Source: Barnesiella sp. (GTDB lineage: Bacteria > Bacteroidota > Bacteroidia > Bacteroidales > Muribaculaceae). From it: a stretch of DNA of 49,384 bases. The position numbers and the translations under genes are program-made. This document shows, one piece after another, positions 1-8,805 of the stretch. The stretch is taken from NCBI GenBank assembly GCA_014801075.1, contig JAAVEW010000010.1, positions 10,542 through 59,925 of the forward strand. Reading direction: 5' to 3'. Below the pieces are notes generated by a model. The model had not been told where the DNA came from. It saw only the letters and a list, made by a program, of their open reading frames with translations, and did not search any database. Positions within the stretch are counted from its first letter, which is position 1; every line of letters begins with the position of its first letter.

Positions 1-16
1 GAGATTGCAATATTTC

Positions 17-97
17 ATTTTTCACGCCCCTCTGGACGTCAAAATTTCATTCTCCGCGCGCCACTCCCCTACCCTATGGGGGAGGGCGGTGAAAAAT
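17..97. other. imperfect hairpin upstream of rlmN
   Basis: Positions 17-32 and 82-97 form an imperfect 16-bp inverted repeat (ATTTTTCAC... pairing with ...GTGAAAAAT), with CTCCCC/GGGGGAG pairing inside it. It may be the 3' end of a gene left of the window or a degenerate repeat. No gene was found in bases 1-247; the rest holds only the rlmN promoter candidate. Confidence 0.3.
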
Positions 98-196
98 TGT
101 CGTCGGAGCCGGTGGCGCGTTGCTATGCGTCGGACCAATGTCCAAATTTAACTTTTATTGTTAAACTATTCTGAGCGGTATGTGTCATAATTTATG

Positions 197-204
197 TATT
201 TTTG
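197..204 (+). promoter_or_regulatory. candidate rlmN promoter, -7 box
   Basis: TATTTTTG matches the Bacteroidetes sigma-ABfr -7 consensus TAnnTTTG and lies 43 nt before the rlmN start codon. No convincing TTTG -33 element is seen at the usual spacing, so support is from one box only. Confidence 0.4.
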
Positions 205-247
205 CAGATAAGTAGAAGTTGACAAAAAAATTCCCATATACACCGCA

Positions 248-1279
248 ATGTTAAAGAAACCACTGATAGGTCTTACCCTCGAACAGCTCCGCGACGTGAC
301 GGAAGCGGTAGGGCTGCGTCCGTTTGCCGCGAAGCAGATAGCATCGTGGCTCTACGTGAAGCGGGCCACGACCATCGACATGATGACCGACTTGCCCAAG
401 GCGGCGCGCGAACGCCTCAACGCCGAGTATTGTGTTGGCTTGACCGCGCCCAAGGATGCAGCCGTGTCGGTTGACGGCACCGTGAAGTATCTGTTTGACG
501 GAGTAGGCGGCCGCGACATCGAGTCGGTCTACATCCCCGACCGCGACCGTGCCACCCTCTGCGTGTCGTCGCAGGCAGGGTGCAAGATGAACTGCTCGTT
601 CTGCATGACGGGTCGCCAGGGATTCAACGGCAACCTCACCGCCAACGCCATCATCAACCAGGTGCTCTCCATCCCCGAGTCGCGCACGCTGACCAACCTC
701 GTGTTCATGGGCATGGGCGAACCGCTCGACAACCTGCAGCCCGTGCTTGCCGCCATCGAGATACTGACCGCGCCCTGGGGCCTCGCTTGGAGTCCGAAGC
801 GCATCACCGTAAGCTCCATCGGCAAACTAAAAGAGCTGCGCACGCTGCTCGACACCACCAAGGTGCATATCGCCATCTCGCTCCACAACCCGTTCCCCGC
901 CGAGCGTGCCGGTATCATGCCCGTTGAGAAAGCCTACCCCGTGCGCGATGTCATAGCGCTCCTGTCGGGCTACGATTTCAGCCATCAGCGACGCCTCTCG
1001 TTCGAGTACATTATGTGGAACGGAGTCAACGACAGCCTCCACTACGCCGAGGCCCTGGTGCGCCTCATAGGTCGTCTCGACTGCCGCGTGAACCTGATTC
1101 GTTTCCACGCCATCCCCGGTTCCGACCTGCACCCCTCCACCACGCGCAACATGGAGCAATTCCGCGACTACCTCAACGACCACGGCATCACGGCCACAAT
1201 CCGTGCATCGCGCGGCGAGGATATAATGGCAGCCTGCGGCATGCTCGCCGGCAAAGCCCGCGAACAGCAGGCCGAATAA
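248..1279 (+). CDS. rlmN: RlmN, 23S rRNA (adenine-2503-C2)/tRNA methyltransferase
   Basis: This is a radical-SAM enzyme that methylates C2 of A2503 in 23S rRNA, and in many bacteria A37 of some tRNAs, in the cytoplasm. At 343 aa it has the usual family length. The [4Fe-4S] motif CxxxCxxC is C112-C116-C119. C105 lies seven residues before the cluster, as the catalytic Cys118 does in E. coli RlmN. C330 in the tail motif MAACGML fits the second catalytic cysteine. The ATG at 248 gives the expected short helical N-terminal domain. It stands alone, with its own promoter candidate, ahead of two DUF1573 genes read in the same direction. Confidence 0.95.
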   Translation: MLKKPLIGLTLEQLRDVTEAVGLRPFAAKQIASWLYVKRATTIDMMTDLPKAARERLNAEYCVGLTAPKDAAVSVDGTVKYLFDGVGGRDIESVYIPDRDRATLCVSSQAGCKMNCSFCMTGRQGFNGNLTANAIINQVLSIPESRTLTNLVFMGMGEPLDNLQPVLAAIEILTAPWGLAWSPKRITVSSIGKLKELRTLLDTTKVHIAISLHNPFPAERAGIMPVEKAYPVRDVIALLSGYDFSHQRRLSFEYIMWNGVNDSLHYAEALVRLIGRLDCRVNLIRFHAIPGSDLHPSTTRNMEQFRDYLNDHGITATIRASRGEDIMAACGMLAGKAREQQAE

Positions 1280-1326
1280 CGCCCCGAAAAGTAACCTGAC
1301 AACTAACGATTAACACCCGAATAATT

Positions 1327-1722
1327 ATGAAAAAGGTAACGATATTGCTGGCCATGATTATGGTGGCCCTGCTTCCGGCCCTGGCCGAGGATAAAGCGCC
1401 CGTGGCCAATTTCACAAAGACCTCCCACGACTTCGGTTCCATCCCCGAGGAGGAAGGCGCAGTGACCTGCACCTTCCCCGTGGTCAACGACGGCGACGCT
1501 CCGCTCGTCATCATCTCGGCCTCGGCACAGTGTGGCTGCACACGCCCCTCATTCCCCCAGAAACCTATCGCACCCGGCAAGTCGGGCGAGATAAAAGTGA
1601 CCTACAACCCCCAGGGTCGCCCCGGCGAATTTATCAAGGAGGTAAAGGTAAAGACCAACGATAAGAAGCACCGCACCGTCAAACTCAAAATCTCGGGCGT
1701 CGTACTCCCTTACCGCAGATAA
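1327..1722 (+). CDS. DUF1573 secreted protein, single Ig-like domain
   Basis: The 131-aa protein begins with a Sec signal peptide (about residues 1-21, cleavage after ALA). One DUF1573 domain follows (about 25-130), an Ig-like beta fold widespread in Bacteroidetes with no settled function. Visible hallmarks are the HDFGSI entry strand, the CGCT turn, and the later YNPQGRPGEF segment. It is probably periplasmic. The next gene is a longer paralogue, and the two stop/start regions share a perfect 20-bp tandem repeat. They may be co-transcribed: the gap is 34 bp and no terminator is seen. Confidence 0.85.
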   Translation: MKKVTILLAMIMVALLPALAEDKAPVANFTKTSHDFGSIPEEEGAVTCTFPVVNDGDAPLVIISASAQCGCTRPSFPQKPIAPGKSGEIKVTYNPQGRPGEFIKEVKVKTNDKKHRTVKLKISGVVLPYRR

Positions 1723-1756
1723 TCACTGACAGCATCAGATAATCACTGACAGCATC
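1717..1756 (+). repeat. perfect 2 x 20-bp tandem duplication between DUF1573 genes
   Basis: AGATAATCACTGACAGCATC occurs at 1717-1736 and again, identical, at 1737-1756. The first copy holds the TAA stop of the upstream gene and the second abuts the ATG of the downstream gene. The whole 34-bp spacer is therefore repeat-derived. Confidence 0.95.
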
Positions 1757-2833
1757 ATGAAAAAAATGACACTCCTTGCCGGCGCACTGCTCGCCGTGGC
1801 CGCAACGGCCGGCGCTGAGGCGCGCATACAGTGGGTCGATCCCGTGTGTGACTTCGGCGCTATCGCCGAGGCCGACGGTGTGGCCGAGCATCAGCTGCAG
1901 TTTGTCAACACCGGCGATGTTCCCGTCAGCGTCACCGGCGTGCGCACCTCGTGCGGCTGCACCACGGCCAGTGTGCCCCTCGACCCGGTCAATCCGGGCG
2001 ACACGGCCACCATCATAGTGCAGTACGACCCCACGAGCCGCCCCGGCAAGTTTGAAAAGAAAGTCACCGTGACATTCTCCGACGACGTGCCCCGCGCCTC
2101 GCTGCGCGTGTGCGGCGTTGTAATCGGCACCGCCAAGACCCTCCAGACACGCTATCCCGTCGATGCCGGCGAGATGCGTCTCCACGCTTCGCTTGTGCCT
2201 TTCGGCGATGTCAAGAAGGGTAGCGCCAAGAGCGACTTCCTCGAAGTGTACAACGCCTCTCATGATACTATAACCCCGGTGTGGAGCTCGCTCCCCGACT
2301 ATGTCACCGTAGCCCCCGCCGAGACGAGTGTGCCCCCCGGCCAGCAGGCTGTCTACAACCTGATGTTCTCAGGCTACCGCTGCCCGCTCTACGGTCTGGT
2401 CACCGACAGCGCCTATATAGCGGCATCGCCCGGCGCCAAGCCCGTGCGTATCGACCTTGTGGGCGTAGTTACCGAGGACTTCTCGCAGCTCAAGCCCGAC
2501 GACCTCGACAAAGCCCCCGTGGCCGCACTGAGCGACGACCGCATCGACTTCGGCACGTTCGACCCCAAGTCGACGCTGACACGCACCTTCACCATCACCA
2601 ACAAGGGTAAGAACCCGTTGCTCGTGCGCCGTGTCTACACCGTTGACAAGGGCATCGAAGTGAGTGTCGACAAGGATAAAATCAAGAAGGGCGCCCACGC
2701 CACGGTGACGGTGAAAGTCGACCCCTCGGCCCTCGATTCCGGCATCCTCAACGGCCGCGTCACCGTAATCACCAACGACCCCGAGCGCTCCAACATCACT
2801 GTGCGCGCCGTAGGACTTCCCTCCGATTTCTGA
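1757..2833 (+). CDS. DUF1573 secreted protein, multi-domain
   Basis: The 358-aa protein has a signal peptide (about 1-20) and three Ig-like segments. The first (about 24-125) has CDFGAI, SCGCTT and YDPTSRPGKF, and is a close paralogue of the preceding gene. The middle one (about 135-240) is divergent. The third (about 255-357) has IDFGTF and ends in a TNDPERSN-type strand. This layout suits a periplasmic binding or scaffold protein; no catalytic motif is seen. It probably arose by duplication of the neighbouring single-domain gene or the reverse. An 86-bp gap without a clear terminator separates it from meaB. Confidence 0.85.
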   Translation: MKKMTLLAGALLAVAATAGAEARIQWVDPVCDFGAIAEADGVAEHQLQFVNTGDVPVSVTGVRTSCGCTTASVPLDPVNPGDTATIIVQYDPTSRPGKFEKKVTVTFSDDVPRASLRVCGVVIGTAKTLQTRYPVDAGEMRLHASLVPFGDVKKGSAKSDFLEVYNASHDTITPVWSSLPDYVTVAPAETSVPPGQQAVYNLMFSGYRCPLYGLVTDSAYIAASPGAKPVRIDLVGVVTEDFSQLKPDDLDKAPVAALSDDRIDFGTFDPKSTLTRTFTITNKGKNPLLVRRVYTVDKGIEVSVDKDKIKKGAHATVTVKVDPSALDSGILNGRVTVITNDPERSNITVRAVGLPSDF

Positions 2834-2919
2834 CCTACCGGGGCGCACACCGCTCCGCACATCGTATGAAACAATAGGCTACGGCCTGATACATAACCCG
2901 TTAACAACAGTTTTTACAA

Positions 2920-4032
2920 ATGGACCATCCTGAAAACGATGAAAAATATACCGGACTCACAGTCAACTCCGGCGTAGCGCAACCGCCGTCGGTCAATCCC
3001 TATCTGCGTCGCCACCGACGCAAGCCTATCCCCACGGCTGCCGAGATGGTCGACGGTATCCTCAAGGGTGACATCACCATGCTGTCACGCGCCGTGACCC
3101 TCGTGGAGAGCATTCAGCCCGACCACTACGCGCTGGCCCAGGAGGTGATTGAGAAATGTCTCCCTTACTCCGGCAATTCGCGCCGCATCGGTATTACCGG
3201 TGTGCCCGGCGCGGGTAAGAGTACGTCGATTGATGTGTTCGGACTCCACGTGCTCCGTCAGGGTGGCAAACTCGCGGTGCTCGCCATCGACCCGTCGAGC
3301 GAACGTACCCGCGGCTCTATTCTCGGCGACAAGACCCGCATGGAAAAACTGTCGCAACACCCCGGCGCTTTCATTCGCCCTTCCCCCTCGGCGGGTTCGC
3401 TTGGCGGCGTTGCGCGCAAGACGCGTGAAACCATTGTCCTCTGTGAAGCAGCGGGTTACGACAATATTTTCGTCGAGACAGTAGGTGTGGGCCAGAGCGA
3501 GACCGCAGTACACTCTATGGTCGATTTCTTCCTGCTCATACAGCTTGCCGGCACCGGCGACGAGCTTCAGGGCATCAAGCGCGGCATCATGGAGATGGCC
3601 GACGGTATTGTCATCAACAAGGCCGACGGCGACAACATAGGCCCGGCGCAATTGGCTCAGGCTCAGTTTAAATCGGCCCTCCACCTTTTCCCGCCGGCCG
3701 AATCGGGCTGGGCGCCTGAAGTGCTCACTTACTCAGGCTATTACGAGCTTGGCATCGCCGAGGTGTGGGACATGATTGACCGCTACTTCGCTTTCGTAAA
3801 GGAGAACGGTTACTTCGAGCGCAAGCGCAATCAGCAGGCCCGTTACTGGATGTACGAGACGATTGACAGCCGACTGCGCTCGCATTTCTACGACAATCCC
3901 GAGATAGCCGCGCTGCTGGCCGACCACGAGCGCCTCGTGCTCTCCAACCGCCAGAGCTCGTTTATCGCCGCCCGCGATATTCTCGACTACTATTTTTCAA
4001 AGAACAAGTCGTGCATGGTTGAGGATAAGTAA
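2920..4032 (+). CDS. meaB: MeaB/ArgK-type methylmalonyl-CoA mutase GTPase chaperone
   Basis: The product is a G3E-family P-loop GTPase that protects and reloads adenosylcobalamin-dependent methylmalonyl-CoA mutase, an enzyme of the succinate-propionate pathway used by many Bacteroidales. Over 370 aa the Walker A motif GVPGAGKS lies at about 94-101, the VETVGVGQSE switch segment follows near 190, and NKAD is the guanine-specificity motif. The N-terminal 40 residues and the helical C-terminal dimerisation arm are typical. The mutase genes are not in this window, so the link to the enzyme rests on family knowledge. Confidence 0.93.
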   Translation: MDHPENDEKYTGLTVNSGVAQPPSVNPYLRRHRRKPIPTAAEMVDGILKGDITMLSRAVTLVESIQPDHYALAQEVIEKCLPYSGNSRRIGITGVPGAGKSTSIDVFGLHVLRQGGKLAVLAIDPSSERTRGSILGDKTRMEKLSQHPGAFIRPSPSAGSLGGVARKTRETIVLCEAAGYDNIFVETVGVGQSETAVHSMVDFFLLIQLAGTGDELQGIKRGIMEMADGIVINKADGDNIGPAQLAQAQFKSALHLFPPAESGWAPEVLTYSGYYELGIAEVWDMIDRYFAFVKENGYFERKRNQQARYWMYETIDSRLRSHFYDNPEIAALLADHERLVLSNRQSSFIAARDILDYYFSKNKSCMVEDK

Positions 4033-4068
4033 GCCATCGGTGTTTAAGGTATTATGCCATCCGGGTGC

Positions 4069-4088
4069 GGACGCGATGTATCGCGTCC
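4069..4088. terminator. GC-rich perfect hairpin after meaB
   Basis: GGACGCGAT-GT-ATCGCGTCC is a perfect 9-bp stem 36 nt after the meaB stop. No U-tract follows, so it is either a weak terminator or a REP-like palindrome. It is unrelated in sequence to repeat families A and B of this window. Confidence 0.5.
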
Positions 4089-4152
4089 CAGCCGGGGCTT
4101 ATTGACAATGCAATCTTTAATTAAATCAGGTGCTACTTTAGCATATTTTCAT

Positions 4153-4160
4153 TATATTTG
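4153..4160 (+). promoter_or_regulatory. candidate promoter of the arg/pro operon, -7 box
   Basis: TATATTTG matches TAnnTTTG and lies 29 nt before the argF' ATG. The -33 region (CTTTAG around 4135) is a poor match. It is the only good -7 box in the meaB-argF' gap. Confidence 0.5.
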
Positions 4161-4189
4161 CAGTTCAACATTCAATTTGAAAGCAAACT

Positions 4190-5143
4190 ATGCGTAATTT
4201 TACCTCCGTCGCCGACATCGGCGACCTCAAGAAAGCCGTTGAGGAAGCTATGGCCGTCAAGGCCGACCGCTTCGCCTTTCAGCACCTCGGCCGCAACAAA
4301 ACATTGCTGATGATATTTTTCAACTCATCGCTCCGCACGCGTCTTTCCACCCAGAAAGCCGCTATGAACCTGGGCATGAACACAATAGTCCTCGACGTCA
4401 ATCAGGGCGCGTGGAAACTCGAAACCGAGCGCGGTGTCATCATGGACGGTGACAAGCCGGAACACCTGCTTGAGGCCATCCCCGTGATGGGCTGCTACTG
4501 CGACGTGATAGGCGTGCGTTCGTTTGCCCGCTTCGAGTCAAAGGTCGATGACTACAACGAGGTGATAATCAATCAGTTTATCAAATACTCCGGCCGTCCT
4601 GTATTCTCAATGGAGGCTGCGACGCGTCATCCCCTGCAGTCGTTTGCCGACCTTATCACCATCGAGGAGTACAAGACCAAGCCCCGCCCGAAGGTGGTAA
4701 TGACATGGGCACCTCACCCCAAGGCGCTCCCGCAGGCCGTTCCCAACTCCTTCGCCGAGTGGATGCGCGAGGCCGATGTCGACTTCGTCATCGCCAACCC
4801 CGAAGGCTACGACCTCGCTCCCGAATTTGTGGGCGATACCCCCGTGTACCACAATCAGGATGAGGCGCTGCGCGGTGCCGACTTCGTCTACGCCAAGAAC
4901 TGGAGCGCGTATGCCGACCCCAACTACGGCAAGGTGCTCTCCACCGACCGTTCATGGACCGTTACCGCCGAGAAGATGGCCCTCACCGACAATGCTTACT
5001 TCATGCACTGCCTCCCCGTGCGCCGCAACATGATTGTCAGCGACGACGTGATAGAGTCGCCCCGCTCGCTCGTGATTCCCGAGGCCGCCAACCGTGAGAT
5101 TTCAGCCGAAGTAGTGCTTAAACGTATTCTCGAATCGCTATGA
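4190..5143 (+). CDS. argF': N-succinylornithine carbamoyltransferase (ArgF')
   Basis: This cytoplasmic enzyme transfers a carbamoyl group to an N-acylated ornithine in arginine synthesis. It has 317 aa with the carbamoyl-phosphate loop at 45-52 (NSSLRTRL) and the HCLP motif near the C-terminus. Residue 90 is Pro, in GDKPEHLLEAIP. In the characterised Bacteroides fragilis enzyme Pro90 marks succinylornithine preference, where acetylornithine enzymes carry Glu. The succinyl specificity is therefore an inference from one aligned residue plus overall similarity. It opens the operon, and its stop overlaps the proC start by 4 bp (ATGA). Confidence 0.92.
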   Translation: MRNFTSVADIGDLKKAVEEAMAVKADRFAFQHLGRNKTLLMIFFNSSLRTRLSTQKAAMNLGMNTIVLDVNQGAWKLETERGVIMDGDKPEHLLEAIPVMGCYCDVIGVRSFARFESKVDDYNEVIINQFIKYSGRPVFSMEAATRHPLQSFADLITIEEYKTKPRPKVVMTWAPHPKALPQAVPNSFAEWMREADVDFVIANPEGYDLAPEFVGDTPVYHNQDEALRGADFVYAKNWSAYADPNYGKVLSTDRSWTVTAEKMALTDNAYFMHCLPVRRNMIVSDDVIESPRSLVIPEAANREISAEVVLKRILESL

Positions 5144-5925
5144 AAGTTGCAGTAATAGGAGCCGGCAATATGGGGGGCGCCGTGGCCCGCGCGCTTGCCG
5201 TAGCCGGCGGTTATGACATCACCGTGGCCAATCCCTCCCTCCCCAAACTCGAAGCTATCCGAACCGAATATCCCGCCGTCACTGTCACCACTGACAACGT
5301 GGAGGCCGTAGTCGATGCCGATGTCGTGATTCTCGCCGTGAAACCCTGGCTCCTCGGTCAGGTCATAGAGCAGGTGAAACCGCGTCTGGTATATCGTCGC
5401 AACATTATCGTATCGCTCGCCGGAGGGGTGTCAATCGATGCTCTCGACAGCATGCTAATGCGTGGCAACGAGCTCCCCGCCGTGTGCCGCGTAATCCCCG
5501 ATACGGCTCTCTCGCTCGGCAAGTCGATGACCTTCATCGCAGGCCGTCGTGCCGAAGGCGAGGCTCTGGAGGCTGTTAAAAGCATGTTTGCCCTCATGGG
5601 TGAGGTAGCAGTCATTGAAGAGCGCCTTATGGATGCCGCTACAGCACTGAGTTCCTGCGGTATAGCCTACGTGTACAAGTTCATGCAGGCGATGGTGCAG
5701 GCCGGAGTGGAGATGGGTTTCCGTCCCGCCGAGGCGTTGCGCTACGTATGTGCCACCGTCGACGGCGCTGCCGCCATGCTCGGACAGCCCGGTGCCACGG
5801 CGCAGGGCGAGATTGACAAGGTGACCACCCCCGGCGGCATGACCATCAAGGGTATCAACGCTCTGGAGCATGCCGGATTTACCTCGGCTGTAATCAACGC
5901 CGTCCTAACCCCGCTCAAAAAATGA
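5140..5925 (+). CDS. proC: pyrroline-5-carboxylate reductase
   Basis: ProC performs the last step of proline synthesis, reducing pyrroline-5-carboxylate to proline with NAD(P)H in the cytoplasm. The 261-aa protein starts with the Rossmann motif GAGNMGG at residues 7-13. It ends with the conserved dimer/substrate segment TPGGMTIKG. The start codon overlaps the argF' stop, and its own stop overlaps the proB start by 4 bp, so translation is probably coupled across argF'-proC-proB. Confidence 0.95.
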   Translation: MKVAVIGAGNMGGAVARALAVAGGYDITVANPSLPKLEAIRTEYPAVTVTTDNVEAVVDADVVILAVKPWLLGQVIEQVKPRLVYRRNIIVSLAGGVSIDALDSMLMRGNELPAVCRVIPDTALSLGKSMTFIAGRRAEGEALEAVKSMFALMGEVAVIEERLMDAATALSSCGIAYVYKFMQAMVQAGVEMGFRPAEALRYVCATVDGAAAMLGQPGATAQGEIDKVTTPGGMTIKGINALEHAGFTSAVINAVLTPLKK

Positions 5926-7007
5926 AATCATATCGCAGAATAACGGTTAAAATAGGCAGCAACGTGCTGACACGTGCCGACGGCACGCTCGACGTGACCC
6001 GTCTCTCATCAATCGTCGACCAGGTAAGCACGCTGCGCGACAATGGCGTAGAGGTGATTATAATCACCTCGGGCGCAGTGGCTTGCGGCCGTTCCGAGCT
6101 GCGCGAGATGCAACTGTCGCAGCTCGACAATGTCGATGCGCGCCAGCTTTTCTCGGCGGTAGGGCAGGTGAAACTCATCAACCGCTACTACGACCTCTTC
6201 CGCGACCACGGTATCAACGTGGGCCAGGTGCTCACCATGAAGGAGAGTTTCGCCACGCGCCGCCACTACCTCAATCAGCGCAACTGCATGATGGTGATGC
6301 TGCGCAACAACATCATCCCCATCATCAACGAGAACGATACCGTCAGCCTCACCGAGCTGATGTTCACCGATAACGACGAGCTTTCAGGCCTCATTGCCGC
6401 CATGCTCGACTGCGATGCGCTCATCATACTCAGCAATATCGACGGCATCTACAACGGTGACCCACGCGAGCCGGGTGCCGAGGTGATACGCCGCGTCGAC
6501 CCCGATGTCGACCTCACCGACTATATACGCACCGAGCGCTCCGGCTTCGGCCGCGGCGGCATGGTCACCAAATATCGTATCGCCCGCAAGGTGGCCGACG
6601 AGGGTATCTCGGTAATCATAGCCAACGGTAAGCGCGACAACATATTGACCGACATTGTGTTGAGCGACTCCGACACGGTATGCACCGAGTTTGCCGCCGC
6701 CGAAGAGCCTGCATCGAGCTTCAAGCGCTGGATTGCCCACAGCGACGGTTTCGCCAAGGGTTCCATCGTTATAAACGACAGCGCCGTCAGGGCCGTCAAC
6801 TCCGAGCATGCCGTCTCCATTCTCCCCATCGGTGTGGTAAGTGTCGATGGCGATTTCGAGAAGGACGACCTTATTAAAGTGCTTGATTCCGAGGGACATG
6901 TAGTGGCAATAGGCCGCTCGTCATACAGCGCGGAGGAGGTGCGTGAGGCGGCAGGACGCCATCGCCGGCGCCCCGTCATCCACTACGATTATCTCTACGT
7001 AGAGTAA
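5922..7007 (+). CDS. proB: glutamate 5-kinase with PUA domain
   Basis: ProB phosphorylates glutamate with ATP, the committed step of proline synthesis. The 361-aa protein has an amino-acid-kinase domain (about 1-255), with KIGSNVLT near residue 10, IIITSGA near 47 and NENDTVS near 140. A C-terminal PUA domain spans about 275-355. This is the long, PUA-bearing form. In other species the enzyme is feedback-inhibited by proline through the kinase domain. It overlaps proC by 4 bp; proA follows after 53 bp. Confidence 0.95.
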   Translation: MKSYRRITVKIGSNVLTRADGTLDVTRLSSIVDQVSTLRDNGVEVIIITSGAVACGRSELREMQLSQLDNVDARQLFSAVGQVKLINRYYDLFRDHGINVGQVLTMKESFATRRHYLNQRNCMMVMLRNNIIPIINENDTVSLTELMFTDNDELSGLIAAMLDCDALIILSNIDGIYNGDPREPGAEVIRRVDPDVDLTDYIRTERSGFGRGGMVTKYRIARKVADEGISVIIANGKRDNILTDIVLSDSDTVCTEFAAAEEPASSFKRWIAHSDGFAKGSIVINDSAVRAVNSEHAVSILPIGVVSVDGDFEKDDLIKVLDSEGHVVAIGRSSYSAEEVREAAGRHRRRPVIHYDYLYVE

Positions 7008-7060
7008 GAGGGGATTCTGCATTTATTAAACACCCTCCAAGTATTAGAAAATTTCGATAT

Positions 7061-8302
7061 ATGATTGAACAACAGCTTATTGAAGCCCGCAAAGCATCGC
7101 GCCAACTGCTCTCGCTCTCAACGGAGCGCACCAACGAAATCCTCGTTGCCACTGCCGATGCGCTCGTTGCGGCCACCGATGATATAATCCGTGCCAACGC
7201 TCTCGACCTGAGCCGTATGGACCCTGCCGACCCCAAGTATGACAGGTTGAAACTGACCCCCGAACGCATTGCCGGCATTGCCGCCGACATGCGCAACGTG
7301 GCAACGCTCCCGTCGCCGCGTCGCGAACTTGACCGCCGCGTGCGCCCCAACGGGCTTGTAATCACCCGTGTAGCCGTGCCGTTCGGCGTAATAGGCGTAA
7401 TATACGAGGCGCGTCCCAACGTCACCGCCGATGTCTTTTCACTCTGCTTCAAGAGCGGCAACGCGTGTGTGCTCAAAGGGGGACATGACGCCGACGATTC
7501 CAACCGTGCCATCATTGCCGTGATACACAGCGTGTTGGAACGCAACGGTATATCTCCCGCCGTGGCCACACTGCTCCCCGCCACCCGCGAGGCCACCGAC
7601 GAACTGCTCGCCGCCCGCGGCTTCGTGGACCTTATCATACCGCGCGGCAGCCGCCGCCTTATCGACAGCGTGCGCGAGAAGTCGCGTGTGCCCGTCATCG
7701 AGACCGGCGCGGGTGTGTGTCACTGCTACGTCGATGCCTCGGCCGACATAGCTATGGCGCGCGACATCGTCAACAACGCCAAAACACGCCGCGTAAGCGT
7801 GTGCAATGCTCTCGACTGCGTGATTGTCAACAGTGCGCTGCTCGGTTCGTTAGAAGCCATCTGTGAGCCTCTGGCGGCCTCTAAGGTTGTGGTGCATGCC
7901 GACGAGCGCAGCTACGATGCTCTCAGCGGCCGTTATCCCGCCGAACTGCTCGTGCGCGCCACCGAGGAGGACTTCGGTACCGAATACCTCTCCTACGCAA
8001 TGGCCGTCAAGACGGTTGACAATCTCGACGAGGCGCTCGACCATATAGCGCGCTACGGCCTGGGTCACAGCGAGTCGGTGGTAACCGCCGACGAGGAGGT
8101 GAAGCAGCGTTTCGCCACCGAGGTCGATGCGGCCTGCGTCTATACCAATGCCCCGACATCGTGGACCGACGGCGCTCAGTTTGGTCTCGGCGCCGAAATC
8201 GGTATCTCCACCCAGAAGATGCATGCTCGCGGCCCCATGGCCCTCGCCGAACTCATGACCTACAAATGGATTATCACCGGCAACGGCCAGACACGAAGCT
8301 GA
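7061..8302 (+). CDS. proA: glutamate-5-semialdehyde dehydrogenase (gamma-glutamyl phosphate reductase)
   Basis: ProA reduces gamma-glutamyl phosphate, the ProB product, to glutamate semialdehyde with NADPH. At 413 aa it has normal length. The catalytic Cys is C248 in RVSVCNALD. The EARPNVT segment near 116 and the C-terminal [11 protein letters not shown] motif are conserved family features. It closes the argF'-proC-proB-proA cluster, which pools enzymes handling glutamate/ornithine-derived intermediates. A symmetric hairpin 22 nt past the stop probably ends the transcript. Confidence 0.95.
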   Translation: MIEQQLIEARKASRQLLSLSTERTNEILVATADALVAATDDIIRANALDLSRMDPADPKYDRLKLTPERIAGIAADMRNVATLPSPRRELDRRVRPNGLVITRVAVPFGVIGVIYEARPNVTADVFSLCFKSGNACVLKGGHDADDSNRAIIAVIHSVLERNGISPAVATLLPATREATDELLAARGFVDLIIPRGSRRLIDSVREKSRVPVIETGAGVCHCYVDASADIAMARDIVNNAKTRRVSVCNALDCVIVNSALLGSLEAICEPLAASKVVVHADERSYDALSGRYPAELLVRATEEDFGTEYLSYAMAVKTVDNLDEALDHIARYGLGHSESVVTADEEVKQRFATEVDAACVYTNAPTSWTDGAQFGLGAEIGISTQKMHARGPMALAELMTYKWIITGNGQTRS

Positions 8303-8324
8303 TTATAACCCGGTTGCAACGTAA

Positions 8325-8355
8325 GTAACTGTTTAAAATAATTTTGAACAGTTAC
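8325..8355. terminator. 31-bp near-perfect palindrome after proA
   Basis: GTAACTGTT at 8325-8333 pairs with AACAGTTAC at 8347-8355. The AT-rich interior also pairs, giving a 15-bp stem with one G-T pair around a single central base. It lies just past proA. It lacks GC content and a U-run, so it may act as an operator or processing site instead. Confidence 0.5.
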
Positions 8356-8428
8356 CTAGAGCTTAACAATAAATACTTTAACCACTATTGCTGCGGTAGA
8401 GTTTTTTTTACGCTCTGTAGCCGGTTTT

Positions 8429-8533
8429 AAATAGCAGAACAGGAGATTTCAGCAGTAGTACCGAAGGTCAGCGCAATTGTTTTTGTGCAATTGCCGGACG
8501 GTACTCGCTGTAGAATCTCCTGTTCTGCTATTT
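8429..8533. repeat. 105-bp long imperfect palindrome in the proA-8806 gap
   Basis: The outer arms AAATAGCAGAACAGGAGATT (8429-8448) and its exact complement (8514-8533) form a perfect 20-bp stem. Inside, CAGC/GCTG, AGTACCG/CGGTACT and GCAATTG/CAATTGC continue the helix with small internal loops. Either RNA strand would fold into one long rod. No ORF is inside. The 503-bp gap 8303-8805 otherwise holds the proA hairpin and AT-rich sequence leading to the next gene, with no clear TAnnTTTG promoter. Confidence 0.85.
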
Positions 8534-8805
8534 GTAAATTTCTGAAAAATAAGTGAATAAATTTTTTGTTAACTAAAAATTTATTTATAATTTAGCGCCA
8601 TAATCCTTAAGTGACTACCATACTTACATAAAAATAAGGAGAGATTTTTTACAGGATAATAGCCGTACAATGCACGTAAGTTATTGTTTGGCAATTATTT
8701 CAGGCAATATAGTAAAGCTGATGTGCAGTGACAGGGATTAGGAAATGAAATACAGGAAGGATTAACAAATTTTATATTATACTTAACCATTAATTCAATT
8801 CATTC

